NCBI RefSeq assembly: GCF_001624705.1
Contig: NZ_JSEO01000004.1
Span: 310,001 to 374,000 of the forward strand
DNA: 64,000 nt
Direction: 5' to 3'
DNA from: Marinomonas sp. SBI8L
Lineage (GTDB): Bacteria > Pseudomonadota > Gammaproteobacteria > Pseudomonadales > Marinomonadaceae
The notes below the pieces were generated by a model, which worked only from the letters and a program-made list of their open reading frames with translations, was not told where the DNA came from and made no database searches. Each line of letters opens with the position of its first letter. Positions within the stretch are counted from its first letter, which is position 1. A program made the translations under genes and the position numbers. Positions 17,966 to 27,634 of this stretch are shown piece after piece.

Positions 17966-20900
17966 TTAATGAGAAGGAGATGGTTTTTTTACTAAACCAA
18001 AGTCATCTAAAATGACATACAGACTTGGCAGCAAAAAGAGAATTAAGCAGGTAGACGTAACCATACCAAAAATGATGCTAACCACCATAGGCTGCATAAT
18101 TTGCGCTTGAGTACTTGTCTCAAACATTAAAGGTACTAAACCTGCTATGGTTGTTGCACTAGTGATAAACACGGCTCTAAACCTTGCCTTAGATGCATTC
18201 ACGGCGGCAATATGAGCAGACACACCTGCCGCGACATTCCGTTTAATATAATCAACCAATAAGATTGAATCATTAACCACTATCCCAGCGAGGGAAACAT
18301 AGCCGATCATACTTGGCATAGTCATATCATAGCCCATAAAGAAATGCCCCCAAAGAGAGCCTATCAAGGCAAGCGGTATCGCCATCATGACAATCAATGG
18401 CTCAATATAACTTCTGAACTGGAAGCTTAGAATAATAAAAATCCCAACTAATCCCATTAAGAATTTATCAACAATTGAGCCTGATGTTTCATTCCCTTCT
18501 TTATTTTCCCCCTCAAGATTAACCCTAATATTTGGATAATCCTTTTCAATCTCTTTCAGGATACCATTAGAAAGGCGTGCTAATAATACGTTGGTATTGA
18601 GTACTTGGTTATCAACATCCCCAATCACACTCAAAGTGCGTAGCCCATTTACACGGTTAATACGCGAAAAACCTCTTTCATAATTAAACTCTACCAAAGC
18701 AGATAAAGGGATCTCACTACCATCACTTAACCGAATAGGGTATTGCTCAAGCTGACTTTGAGAAAGAGTATCTTGTTTTGATAGTTTTAACTCAATTTCA
18801 AGCTGCTCTGAGCCACGCTGAATATCATCAATTTTCACCCCGTTAAAAGCCGTACCTATTTGATTTGATAAAGTGGCAGCATTCACACCTAAAGATAAGG
18901 CACCAGGCTTAAGCTTTAACTCTAATTCTTGCTTACCTGGACGCACATCCAAGATGACGTTTGACACACCTTGATATTGGTTAATTTCAGACAGAATGCG
19001 ATTCCCTGCTTCCATCATCTGCTGCATATCATTCCCTTGTAATTGGATATCGATTGCAAGACCAGCAGGACCATTGGAAGGCTCTTTTATGGATAAGGCA
19101 ACGACGCCAGGTAACTCACCTATTTCTGTTTCCCATGCGGTTTCTATTTCATAAATGCTCGACTTTCGCTTAGCGACTGTCAGAAACTCAACCTGTACCG
19201 TCGCCACATGGGCTCCTGTGATAAAAGCATCAGCATTTTTATTAAACTCAACCCTGATATGTTCTATCAACTTTTGCTCACCACTTGCAGGTAAATTCGC
19301 CTCTATTCTATTTGCTGCATCAACGACATGATTCACCACTTTCTCAGTTTGCTGCAAAGCGGTTCCTGGCGGCATGATAATCCTAGCCACAAGAATATCA
19401 GCTTCAGTATTTGGGAAAGCTTTAAAGGCTAAAGTGCCACTCACCATCAAGGACACAGAGATAAATAACATACCCACTAAGCCACCGACAAAGAGATACC
19501 TAAAACGAATTATAGCCTCAACAATCGTTACTAACTGGTTATTGCGGAAACCTTCGAAGGCATTAATAAAGCCTTCTTTAAAGCGATTAATCAGGTTCAA
19601 TTTAACATCTGCTTTAGGCGTTTTATGTAATGCATGGGCAAGATGACTTGGCAATATCAAAAACGCTTCAACCAAGGAGACCGTTAATGTCAAAATTAAC
19701 ACGATTGGAATATCTCTTAATACTTGGCCAATGGTGCCGGAAATAAACGCCATCCCCCCAAAAATAGCCAATGTGGTTAAGAAGGAAGAAAGCACCCCAG
19801 GGAAAACCATAGAGACACCTTTAACAACACCGTCATTAATATCCTGATTAGCTGCGACTTGTGAGGCAATATTTTCTGCAATAACAATAGCATCATCCAT
19901 CAAAAGGCCAATCGCAATTAGCATAGCCACCATGGAAATCATATTGACACTGATCCCTAACATAGACATCAGCCACAAGGCGCCTAAGAAAGAAACCGGT
20001 AACCCCATAGCAACCCAGAATGCATATCGCCAAGTGAAGAAAAGCCACATGACGAAAAAGGCGAGCAGTATTCCTTGCCAACCATTTTCAAGCAACATAT
20101 ACAGTCGATCGAGAATATTAATGGATTGATCATTAGACAAAACAAGAGAAATCCCCGCAGGTGAGACCGCCTGCTCTTTCACCACGAACTCTCTAACAGT
20201 GCTTGCAATATCTATAGCATCTTGTGACTTATTTTTATTAATTTTTAAAAGCGCAATTCGTTCGCCATCTTGCCATATTTTATCTTCGTCCAACTCAAAC
20301 TTATCTGTAATGGTCGCTATATCTGAAAGCAAGATTTGACCACCAGCCTCGCTAGCAGAAATAACGGTTTGGCCCAATTTATCAGCGGTTACTTGCTGCT
20401 GGTCTATTCGAATTAACAGAGCTCTATTTTCATTTTTAAGCTCACCACTTGGCGCTTCAATATTTTGATTTGAGAGAGCATCCGACAAATCATTAATAGA
20501 CAAACCGACTTGCCTTAATAAAGGTAACGACACATCAACCTGTAATTGATGTGTCGAAAAGCCCTTAATATCTATTAAAGAAATACCCGGCTCTTGTTTA
20601 AGCTTTCTTTTTACTTCTTCACTGTACTCTTTTAGCTCAGTGACGCTCATATTCTTACCATGTATGGCAAGATCAATTACTTCGTCAGTTCGGTTTGCTT
20701 CTGTAATAAAAGGGCTCTCAGCATCTTCTGGAAAGGTATTTATGCCATCAATTTCATTCTTCACCTCTGACATTAATTTACTAAAATCCCCTCCTTCAAG
20801 CATTTCAACCGTCAGGGTTGCTAAACCTTCAGTTGCTTCACAGCTAACTTCATCAATATTACTTAAACCATCAACAGCGTCTTCCATTGGAATACACAAA

Positions 20901-21079
20901 GCACTTTCAATACTTTCTGGTGTAGCTCCTGGATAAACCACTGTGGCTTTAATGGCATTAATACTGAAGTCAGGAAAAGTCTCACGCTTAAGGTCAGATA
21001 AAGAATTCAATCCCAATAAAATCAATACCAACATTAAGAGGTTAGCTACGGTTGGGTGTATCGCAAAAAATCGAATCAT
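17966..21079 (-). CDS. RND efflux permease
   Basis: 1037 residues, the usual size of an AcrB-like hydrophobe/amphiphile efflux pump. The N-terminus MIRFFAIHPTVANLLMLVLI and proton-relay aspartates in IAIGLLMDDAIVIAENIAS are typical, as are the large periplasmic loops after the first and seventh helices. It exports drugs or metabolites from the inner membrane using proton motive force. Its ATG overlaps the stop of the adaptor gene by one base (TAATG), so the two are coupled. No outer-membrane channel gene is adjacent, so a TolC-like partner elsewhere is probably used. Confidence 0.93.
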   Translation of the reverse strand: MIRFFAIHPTVANLLMLVLILLGLNSLSDLKRETFPDFSINAIKATVVYPGATPESIESALCIPMEDAVDGLSNIDEVSCEATEGLATLTVEMLEGGDFSKLMSEVKNEIDGINTFPEDAESPFITEANRTDEVIDLAIHGKNMSVTELKEYSEEVKRKLKQEPGISLIDIKGFSTHQLQVDVSLPLLRQVGLSINDLSDALSNQNIEAPSGELKNENRALLIRIDQQQVTADKLGQTVISASEAGGQILLSDIATITDKFELDEDKIWQDGERIALLKINKNKSQDAIDIASTVREFVVKEQAVSPAGISLVLSNDQSINILDRLYMLLENGWQGILLAFFVMWLFFTWRYAFWVAMGLPVSFLGALWLMSMLGISVNMISMVAMLIAIGLLMDDAIVIAENIASQVAANQDINDGVVKGVSMVFPGVLSSFLTTLAIFGGMAFISGTIGQVLRDIPIVLILTLTVSLVEAFLILPSHLAHALHKTPKADVKLNLINRFKEGFINAFEGFRNNQLVTIVEAIIRFRYLFVGGLVGMLFISVSLMVSGTLAFKAFPNTEADILVARIIMPPGTALQQTEKVVNHVVDAANRIEANLPASGEQKLIEHIRVEFNKNADAFITGAHVATVQVEFLTVAKRKSSIYEIETAWETEIGELPGVVALSIKEPSNGPAGLAIDIQLQGNDMQQMMEAGNRILSEINQYQGVSNVILDVRPGKQELELKLKPGALSLGVNAATLSNQIGTAFNGVKIDDIQRGSEQLEIELKLSKQDTLSQSQLEQYPIRLSDGSEIPLSALVEFNYERGFSRINRVNGLRTLSVIGDVDNQVLNTNVLLARLSNGILKEIEKDYPNIRVNLEGENKEGNETSGSIVDKFLMGLVGIFIILSFQFRSYIEPLIVMMAIPLALIGSLWGHFFMGYDMTMPSMIGYVSLAGIVVNDSILLVDYIKRNVAAGVSAHIAAVNASKARFRAVFITSATTIAGLVPLMFETSTQAQIMQPMVVSIIFGMVTSTCLILFLLPSLYVILDDFGLVKKPSPSH

Positions 21080-22401
21080 TATTCTATTTCCTGTGTCACA
21101 GTACGAATAGGCATACCACTAACAGGTGCAATTAAGTCAGTAAGAATAACTTTATCGCCAGCCTGTACTCCTTCCATAATTGCGGCAAATTCACCTTGGA
21201 CATACGCCACTTTAATTGTCTTAATTACTAACTCATTTTTTTCATCCACTAGATATACTTTATTTCCATGAATAGCCTTAACAGGTAACACTATTTGTTC
21301 TTTAGCAGGCCCTGTTACATCCACCTGAACATACATATCTTTCACCATAAGTGGCGAATCCACAGGATTAAGATTATCCATATCATTCTTAACTTCAACG
21401 GTGACACCAATCGTATTACTCGATGGGTCAATGCCATCACTCACACTGGTGACTTTTGCATCCCATTGAGTATTTTTATTACCTAACCTTGCGGTAATCA
21501 CAGCATTAAAGTTAAAACCACTAATATCACTAAAGGTAACGGGATTCTCTTTTGTGGATTGCTGAGAAATAGCTCTAATTACACCAACAAAAGCAGCGAC
21601 AGGCATGTTTGCCGTCACCTCCATGACTTGCATATCATGTGCTGAAATGAGTAGCTCTTGTAAGTTCACAACTTGCTGTAGCTCTGTATTCACATCTCCA
21701 ACTCGCGCATCAAATGGTAACCTAAACTCGGTCCTTTCAAGGTTGCGCTTAGCGTCAGCTAAGCTTGCTTCTGCTACCTTAATATTCGCTTCGCTTACCG
21801 CCCTGTCGGTAGGAATATTGTCTAGCTGCATCTGCAAGTCCCATACAACTTTTTCTTGAGATAGAACTGCATTTCTCTGATCCTCTAAGGAAGATTTAGA
21901 AGCAACGCCTTTCTTTTGTAAGGTTTCAATTCTTGTTAACTCTTTCTTAGTCAATGCGAGACGGCTTGTTTCAATCTCTAGGGAACGTAAATACTGTTGC
22001 TCATTTAAATTAACGCGCTTAATTTCTATTTTTTTTGTCTGTAAGTCTGCTTGGCTTTGAGCTAAATCCAGCTCGTAGTCAACAGGATCAATCTTTAACA
22101 CTAAAGTCCCTTCAGTGATAAAGGCCCCATTTTTTAAACCTGGATGTTGATAAACAACACGCCCACTAACCTCACTGATAGCATCCCAAGTAGTGACAGG
22201 TTTTGCACGCCCAAACCCGGTTACTACAGGGTCTAGTCGAGCATACTGAACCTCTTCAATCACAACCAAAGGACCTTTTTTACGAGTCTCATTTATCTCT
22301 ATTTTTTCAGGTGTTTGGCTAGAAACCACTAAAATAGCCACGCCAGCCACAGCAGCTATTGGCAGCATAATTTTTGTTTGCAAAAGCTTAGATATACTCA
22401 C
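21079..22401 (-). CDS. RND periplasmic adaptor (membrane fusion protein)
   Basis: 440 residues, with an N-terminal membrane anchor (MLPIAAVAGVAILVVSS), a lipoyl/barrel-sandwich part (SEVSGRVVYQHPGLKNGAFI, LVLKIDPVDYEL), a coiled-coil hairpin rich in Q/E/L and a beta-barrel domain. It links the RND permease with an outer-membrane channel. It overlaps the tetR stop by 4 bp and the permease start by 1 bp, showing one operon. Confidence 0.92.
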   Translation of the reverse strand: MSISKLLQTKIMLPIAAVAGVAILVVSSQTPEKIEINETRKKGPLVVIEEVQYARLDPVVTGFGRAKPVTTWDAISEVSGRVVYQHPGLKNGAFITEGTLVLKIDPVDYELDLAQSQADLQTKKIEIKRVNLNEQQYLRSLEIETSRLALTKKELTRIETLQKKGVASKSSLEDQRNAVLSQEKVVWDLQMQLDNIPTDRAVSEANIKVAEASLADAKRNLERTEFRLPFDARVGDVNTELQQVVNLQELLISAHDMQVMEVTANMPVAAFVGVIRAISQQSTKENPVTFSDISGFNFNAVITARLGNKNTQWDAKVTSVSDGIDPSSNTIGVTVEVKNDMDNLNPVDSPLMVKDMYVQVDVTGPAKEQIVLPVKAIHGNKVYLVDEKNELVIKTIKVAYVQGEFAAIMEGVQAGDKVILTDLIAPVSGMPIRTVTQEIE

Positions 22402-23096
22402 TCACTTTTCTCCTGATCAATAAATGCGGTTTCTATAAATTGAATACTTTGCTGAATCATTTGTTCAAAGTGGTCATGGGTTAAAGGCTCCCCCTCTACC
22501 TCTTCTATTGACTCTTTCATCAAATAAGGAAGGACAGTGCTCCCCATAATATGAAAGACAAGGAAAACAGGGTTTACACCTAGTTTTAGAGGCTTAAAGT
22601 GAGGAGTCTGCATAAATTTAAGTACAAACTCTTTATCTGGGCGAATCACTAAATCAATGACCTTAGAGCGACTCCCTTCATCATTAAGAAGCAACTCTCT
22701 AAAAATTAATTTTGCAATACCAGGCTCTTTAGCAAACATTGCAGCATAAGAGCGGACAATAGGCTCAATCGGACTTGAGACTTTACTCCAGTCTGAACTG
22801 AGGATATGGCGTTGCAACTCTTCTGCCATACCAATCAGCATCTGCTGATAAAGGCCATCTTTATTAATAAAGTAGTAACGAATCAGGGCAGGATTAACCC
22901 CTGCTCTTTCTGCAATTTTTCTAGTTGATACTTTGGCATAAGGGCTTTTCGCAAAAAGCTCTCTTGCAGCTTGTAACAAAGCCTTTCTGGATTGATTTTT
23001 TTCATCTCCATTTAAGCTTTTTAAAGGTCGTCCTGGTTTTCTGGTTTCGGTAGGTGCTATAAACATAGGCATATCTTTTCTGTTTATTTCAATCAA
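22398..23096 (-). CDS. TetR-family regulator of the efflux operon
   Basis: 232 residues. The N-terminal HTH is around TRKIAERAGVNPALIRYYFI and NKDGLYQQML is the usual last DNA-contact helix; a CecR/DUF1956-like ligand domain probably follows. It is first gene of the operon with the adaptor and permease, so it likely represses its own operon and is relieved by a pump substrate. The start is uncertain: MFIAPTETRKPGRPLKSL, ten residues on, is also possible. Confidence 0.88.
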   Translation of the reverse strand: MIEINRKDMPMFIAPTETRKPGRPLKSLNGDEKNQSRKALLQAARELFAKSPYAKVSTRKIAERAGVNPALIRYYFINKDGLYQQMLIGMAEELQRHILSSDWSKVSSPIEPIVRSYAAMFAKEPGIAKLIFRELLLNDEGSRSKVIDLVIRPDKEFVLKFMQTPHFKPLKLGVNPVFLVFHIMGSTVLPYLMKESIEEVEGEPLTHDHFEQMIQQSIQFIETAFIDQEKSE

Positions 23097-23724
23097 TTAA
23101 TTACTCAATTGCAGAATTATTAGCTTGGCAATTTTTTTTATCGACCACTTTAATTATTCAATTCTAGTCGTTTTGGTTAATAACCCCATTAAAAAACAAA
23201 AAACAGAATTTTGATTACAGAACGAAACATAAACTTTTAAAATATAAAGCTAACAATAAAAATGCCAAATTTTTTATGAAATTTTAATTCTGGGACATTT
23301 TTTAAAAAGTGATCAATCAGTAAGATATGCATTACTTGATAAATAAAAGACGAGAGAAAGCATTTTCGAAATTTTGTAACTACATGTTTTTAATGAAATA
23401 AATAAAATGCAGTAAGACAGTTAACCAATATTTAGAAAAAGCCCTCTTTGTTAACTCCTATAAAAATAGAGCCTTCCATTTCACTTGATTTTTCTCGTTA
23501 GAATTAGCGCCTTTTTATTCAGTTTCAATTTAAAACAATGATTTTTAGTTGTAATTACAGAAGTTGAGCCAAGCTCACATAAGAAAATGGAATTTTCTAC
23601 ACACTGGTAATTTTCAGGCTTTTCGATTGAAAGAAGTCGAAACTGATATCAAGAATTTTGAGTTTACTAAGGCATAAATCTAAAAAGCGAGCCGAATGGC
23701 TCGCTTTAACGATGAACAAACTCG
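23097..23724. other. AT-rich intergenic region, no gene seen
   Basis: 628 bp between the efflux operon promoter and the cytochrome c terminator. All frames are broken and composition is very AT-rich. It should contain the efflux promoter on the minus strand close to 23097. Apart from the hairpin at 23684 I see no RNA gene or repeat. Confidence 0.5.
23684..23707 (-). terminator. terminator after cytochrome c
   Basis: Stem AAAGCGAGCC / GGCTCGCTTT with a 4-nt loop, followed on the minus strand by a U tract (CTTTTTAG). It lies 18 bp past the cytochrome stop codon. Confidence 0.85.
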
Positions 23725-24036
23725 CTATTTTAATGAACTGTAGTAAGCCGCTAAATTAGCAATATCTGCATCGGAAAGAGGTGCTGCCATTCCCGTCATG
23801 ATTGCCGCTTGACCACCCGTTCTTTGACCTGCCTTATAGGCTTTTAATGCAGCACTTATATAGCCAGCATTTTGCCCCGCTAGATTTGGATAAGTAGGAA
23901 TCATTGCAATGCCATTTGCACCATGACATGCCGCACACACAGCCGATTTTGCTTTACCCGCTGATATATCAGCGGCGTTTACAGTAAAAGGTAAACAAGC
24001 AATCGCAACTGCAGAGATCCATAAACCTAATTTCAT
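23725..24036 (-). CDS. periplasmic class I cytochrome c (c4/c553 type)
   Basis: 103 residues with signal peptide [21 protein letters not shown] single haem site CAACHGANG is followed by [15 protein letters not shown], and a likely axial methionine in [10 protein letters not shown]. The start at 24036 has AAGGA upstream; a longer reading exists but adds a non-signal leader. It is a soluble electron carrier in the periplasm. It stands alone with its own terminator. Confidence 0.9.
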   Translation of the reverse strand: MKLGLWISAVAIACLPFTVNAADISAGKAKSAVCAACHGANGIAMIPTYPNLAGQNAGYISAALKAYKAGQRTGGQAAIMTGMAAPLSDADIANLAAYYSSLK

Positions 24037-24530
24037 ACGATTTTCCTTACAAAGAGACTCAGTTAAAAAATAAATCACCCTTAAATACATATCATAAAAA
24101 CGCTAGGACAAATTTGTCTAAAAGCAGGAAAGCTTGAGTTAGGTGTTTTTATTCAGTTTTTAGTGATTTTCGCTTCGATATACATAAAACATTAACTGCT
24201 AATAAGGTGTTTTTCCAATTCATAGCATTCGTATTATGAAAAAACATCCATACTATGAACAAAGCTCCTACAACTAAAAAGTAAGAACGAACCACTTAAT
24301 CAGTCAATTTCCTCCAGCATAGAAGACCAAACAACATCTATATCACTCTATTTTCCAAGAGCACTCCCCTAAGCAGAAGCAACAAAAATTTCACATAGGT
24401 TCACCTATGCTGAGCCTCCAAGTTTTTAACTCACCTTAGACTTGGGCTATTCAGCAAGGACATGCCTAGCAGTAAACAGGGATTTTAAATCGAACACTTA
24501 ATAGTCATCTTTTAGATAAGTAAGGTTTTA
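24037..24530. other. intergenic region with one perfect inverted repeat
   Basis: About 490 bp between the divergent cytochrome c and LtaS-like genes. A perfect inverted repeat CATAGGT-TC-ACCTATG lies at 24394-24409, about 120 bp before the LtaS-like start, and may be an operator or short hairpin. No gene was found. Confidence 0.45.
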
Positions 24531-26492
24531 ATGGAATCCTCAAATACATTGCTAAGGCGGTTTTACGCCCCTCTCAAACCCTTCGCTCTTTTCACTTTCG
24601 TCGCTATGCTTATTCTTTCTCTTTGCAGGATTGGCTTAAGTATTTGGCAGGAAGCAAGAATTGAATCTTTTACCGACTGGATCACTTTGTTAGGTTTTGG
24701 AGCAAGGATAGACAGTGTAACCATTGCAATGTTTATTGGTATTCCAGCTGTAATCACCTTACTCATCTCAGGTATCCCTTGGGTAAATAGAGTCTGGGAT
24801 AAGGTTTGTCAGCTATGGCTTATGGCTGTACTTGTCTTCTTTATCTTTATGGAGGTCTCAACTCCAGCATTCATATTAGAATACAGTTTAAGACCCAACC
24901 GTCTCTTCATTGAATACCTAATTTATCCAAAAGAAGTATTTTCAATGTTATGGTCAGGCCATAAACTGACATTATTTTTAAGCTCAATTGTGACGGTTGC
25001 TGCGGTTTATTTTTGCTACAAACTGTTTTATCTAAGTAGCACACTGACAAAAGATAATCCTAAGTGGTTTGAACGCCCGATTTTTGCTGCCTTTGTCCTT
25101 GTATTAGCGGTTGCTGTTGCAAGATCCTCACTAGAGCACAGGCCAATCAACCCAAGTTTTACCTCTTTTACAAATGATCCACTAGTAAATAGCCTCACTC
25201 TTAATTCAAGTTATTCTGTGCTTTACGCAGCTAAGGGAATGAAAAATGAAGTGAGCTCTTTTGACCTTTATCCAAAAATGTCCAAGCAGGAAATTACAAA
25301 TACGATTAGACAGAGTATGGGGGTAGAGCCAACAGACTTTGTATCTGAAGAATACCCAACCCTACACAAACACCTTGCCAGTAAGCGCTATAACAAACCA
25401 AAAAACCTTGTCATCATTCTAGAAGAAAGCCTTGGTGCTCAGTTTGTAAAAAGCCTAGGAGGGCTTGACCTAGCGCCTTATTATGACGCCTTAAGTGAAG
25501 ATGGATGGGCATTTGAAAACCTTTACGCAACAGGTACTCGTTCGGTTAGAGGTATTGAAGCCGTTATAACAGGTTTTGTTCCTACACCGGCAAGAAGCGT
25601 TGTAAAACTGCCAAAATCACAGTCTCAGTTCTTTACCATTGCAAAGTTACTTAATCAAAAAGGTTTTGATACTAGCTTCATCTATGGGGGCAGTGCTCAT
25701 TTCGATAATATGAGTAGCTTTTTTATTGGTAATGGCTTTAAGCAAATTATTGAAGAAAAACATTATGAGAACCCAACTTTTAAAGGCTCTTGGGGGGTAA
25801 GTGACGAAGACTTATTTAATAAAGCCCATCAAATCTTTACGGAAAAAGCCAAGCAAAACAAGCCTTTCTTCAGCCTAGTTTTTAGCTCTTCCAATCATGA
25901 TCCTTATGAGTTTCCCGATAATAAGATAGCGCTTTATGATGAAACTAAAAACACACGCAACAATGCTGTTAAATACGCTGATTATGCCTTAGGTAAGTAC
26001 TTTGAAAAGGCCCAAACATCCAGCTACTGGGACGATACAGTTTTCCTTGTAGTGGCTGACCATGACGCTAGAGTGCATAAGGCAAATCTAGTACCTATTA
26101 ATAATTTCCACATTCCTGGGCTTATTTTGGGTAAAGATATCAAACCTAAAAAAGATTCTCGTATTGCCAGTCATATCGATTTAGCCCCCACACTCTTATC
26201 TTTAATTGGGGTTAATAGTATCCACCCTATGGTAGGTCGTGACTTCACCAAGCTTGATGATAACTACCAAGGACGAGCTATGATGCAATTTGCGAGCAAC
26301 CAAGCTTATATGAAAGGTAATGATGTGGTGGTTTTACAGCCAAATAAAGCCCCTAAAAGCTTTAAATATATTGAAGGAGAGCTTATTAAATCAGCACAAC
26401 ATAAGACAGATCTAATCAAAGAAGCAATGGCTTACCCTCTGCTTGGAAGCTGGTTTTATCAAGAAGGTAAATACGATATTTCGAATCATTAA
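24531..26492 (+). CDS. LtaS-like membrane sulfatase-fold phosphotransferase
   Basis: 653 residues. Five membrane helices occupy about the first 210 residues, then a large periplasmic alkaline-phosphatase-superfamily domain. Metal-site features are VIILEESLGAQF, the nucleophile threonine in YATGTRSVRGIEA, GGSAHFDNMSSFF and [10 protein letters not shown]. Gram-negative members of the LTA synthase family transfer phosphoglycerol or phosphoethanolamine groups to glucans or lipid A-like glycans; the acceptor here is unknown. It is a single gene with its own terminator. Confidence 0.88.
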   Translation: MESSNTLLRRFYAPLKPFALFTFVAMLILSLCRIGLSIWQEARIESFTDWITLLGFGARIDSVTIAMFIGIPAVITLLISGIPWVNRVWDKVCQLWLMAVLVFFIFMEVSTPAFILEYSLRPNRLFIEYLIYPKEVFSMLWSGHKLTLFLSSIVTVAAVYFCYKLFYLSSTLTKDNPKWFERPIFAAFVLVLAVAVARSSLEHRPINPSFTSFTNDPLVNSLTLNSSYSVLYAAKGMKNEVSSFDLYPKMSKQEITNTIRQSMGVEPTDFVSEEYPTLHKHLASKRYNKPKNLVIILEESLGAQFVKSLGGLDLAPYYDALSEDGWAFENLYATGTRSVRGIEAVITGFVPTPARSVVKLPKSQSQFFTIAKLLNQKGFDTSFIYGGSAHFDNMSSFFIGNGFKQIIEEKHYENPTFKGSWGVSDEDLFNKAHQIFTEKAKQNKPFFSLVFSSSNHDPYEFPDNKIALYDETKNTRNNAVKYADYALGKYFEKAQTSSYWDDTVFLVVADHDARVHKANLVPINNFHIPGLILGKDIKPKKDSRIASHIDLAPTLLSLIGVNSIHPMVGRDFTKLDDNYQGRAMMQFASNQAYMKGNDVVVLQPNKAPKSFKYIEGELIKSAQHKTDLIKEAMAYPLLGSWFYQEGKYDISNH

Positions 26493-26497
26493 CATAC

Positions 26498-26526
26498 AAA
26501 GGGAGCTTGGATAATAAGCTCCCTTT
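26498..26526 (+). terminator. terminator after the LtaS-like gene
   Basis: Perfect 11-bp stem AAAGGGAGCTT / AAGCTCCCTTT with a 7-nt loop and a U-rich end, just after the stop codon. It also sits at the end of the convergent barrel gene. Confidence 0.85.
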
Positions 26527-26540
26527 TAAAATTATTCCCA

Positions 26541-27065
26541 CTAATAGGGGAACGTCAGACCAATACTAATTGAACTCAACTCAAACGCACTATTATCTGG
26601 CATGGTTCGCCATTCTATAAACAATTTACTGACATCAAAAAGGTTATAATCTGCGCCTATGCCATAACTGACACCGGATGCCTGAGCCTTGGTATTGGAA
26701 GAAATATCATAGTCAGCATAGCCAAAAAGAGCATATAAACGAGCATCCTCAAAACTCAAGTAAGGCTTAAAATACAAGAGTTTATATAGGTCTACTCCAA
26801 CAGTACGATTTGACACATCTTCATTTTCAGCATCCCCAAAGCCCATTCCAAGCCTTAAAGAAATCTCTAGGGGATTAAATAGCTCGTAATCAAACATACC
26901 TTCAAACGATATAGGAGAATAAACCTCACCAGATTCATCATAATTCCAGGTAACAAATGCCCCACCTAAATAAAAAGTATCATTTACATCAGATTCAAGT
27001 ATTTCTTCATCAGCATAAAGAAAATGAGAAAAGCTAATAAAACATAAAAGAGTCAATAATCGCAT
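26541..27065 (-). CDS. small outer-membrane beta-barrel protein
   Basis: 174 residues with signal peptide MRLLTLLCFISFSHFLYA. The mature part alternates hydrophobic and polar residues (FYLGGAFVTWNYDESG, DYNLFDVSKLFIEWRTMP) and ends SSISIGLTFPY, with the terminal aromatic residue expected of a BAM substrate. It is an opacity/OmpW-size barrel of about eight strands. The role is unknown. Confidence 0.75.
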   Translation of the reverse strand: MRLLTLLCFISFSHFLYADEEILESDVNDTFYLGGAFVTWNYDESGEVYSPISFEGMFDYELFNPLEISLRLGMGFGDAENEDVSNRTVGVDLYKLLYFKPYLSFEDARLYALFGYADYDISSNTKAQASGVSYGIGADYNLFDVSKLFIEWRTMPDNSAFELSSISIGLTFPY

Positions 27066-27139
27066 ATTCCCTCCTGCATTTTCTGACCACCAATAATAAG
27101 TATATGAAACTTTAATAAAATTACTGAATTTATATAAAT

Positions 27140-27165
27140 AAAAAGCCAGCAGTTGCTGACTTTTT
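27140..27165. terminator. terminator, probably the original end of hcnABC
   Basis: Stem AAAAAG-CAGCA / TGCTG-CTTTTT with one mismatch and a GT loop; both strands are followed by T-rich DNA. It now lies on the far side of the IS from hcnC. Removing the IS would put it about 30 bp past the hcnC stop codon, so I infer it ended that operon before insertion. Confidence 0.65.
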
Positions 27166-27230
27166 ATTTAACTTGATTGTCCCGTCCTGAATAAGGTTGT
27201 CACTTTCCAATTAATCATTTGGAGAGTGTT

Positions 27231-27632
27231 ATGCAATCAACATCTAAGCGTACTCAGCGCGACTATTCACTCGCTTTTAAATTATCGATTGTCGATCAGG
27301 TAGAAAAAGGCGAATTAACTTATAAACAAGCTCAAGATAAGTACGGCATTCAAGGTTGCTCTACTGTTTTAGTTTGGCTTCGTAAGCATGGCAAGCTAGA
27401 TTGGTCTTTAGGGACTCCCCCTTTTTTTCTAAAAGGTAGTCATATGAAAGATCAAAAAACAGAACAAACACCCGAGCAACGCATTAAAGAACTCGAACAA
27501 AAACTGGCTGAAACACAATTGAAAGCTGAGTTCTTTGAGGCTGTCGTCACCGTTATGAAACGTGATTATGGTGTCAGCTTGCCAAAAAAGCAGCAAGAGA
27601 TGTTATCCAAGAAAAAAAGATCAAAGCATTAA
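27231..27632 (+). CDS. IS3-family transposase OrfA
   Basis: 133 residues from the ATG at 27231, with GGAG nearby. Helix-turn-helix region RDYSLAFKLSIVDQVEKGEL and TYKQAQDKYGIQGCSTVLVW, then a leucine-zipper-like segment (RIKELEQKLAETQLKAEFFE). OrfA binds the terminal repeats and regulates transposition. It ends at a TAA 42 bp after the slippery site that yields OrfAB. Confidence 0.92.
   Translation: MQSTSKRTQRDYSLAFKLSIVDQVEKGELTYKQAQDKYGIQGCSTVLVWLRKHGKLDWSLGTPPFFLKGSHMKDQKTEQTPEQRIKELEQKLAETQLKAEFFEAVVTVMKRDYGVSLPKKQQEMLSKKKRSKH
27584..27590 (+). promoter_or_regulatory. programmed -1 frameshift site (A-AAA-AAG)
   Basis: The heptamer AAAAAAG is phased in orfA as CCA-AAA-AAG, the classic A_AAA_AAG slippery sequence of IS3 elements. 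After a -1 slip the frame stays open (AAA-GCA-GCA-AGA...) straight into orfB, giving a fused OrfAB transposase. The nearest upstream stop in the new frame is at 27563, so the slip must occur after it. Confidence 0.85.
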
Positions 27633-27634
27633 CC

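Noticed and set aside
23097-23724. Small RNA gene in the long spacer
   Set aside because: Only the cytochrome terminator hairpin is visible; no promoter and terminator pair could be matched.
27610-27617. Second A-rich run in orfA as the frameshift site
   Set aside because: Its phase (AAG-AAA-AAA-AGA) does not give a good -1 re-pairing; the run at 27584 is in the correct A_AAA_AAG phase.
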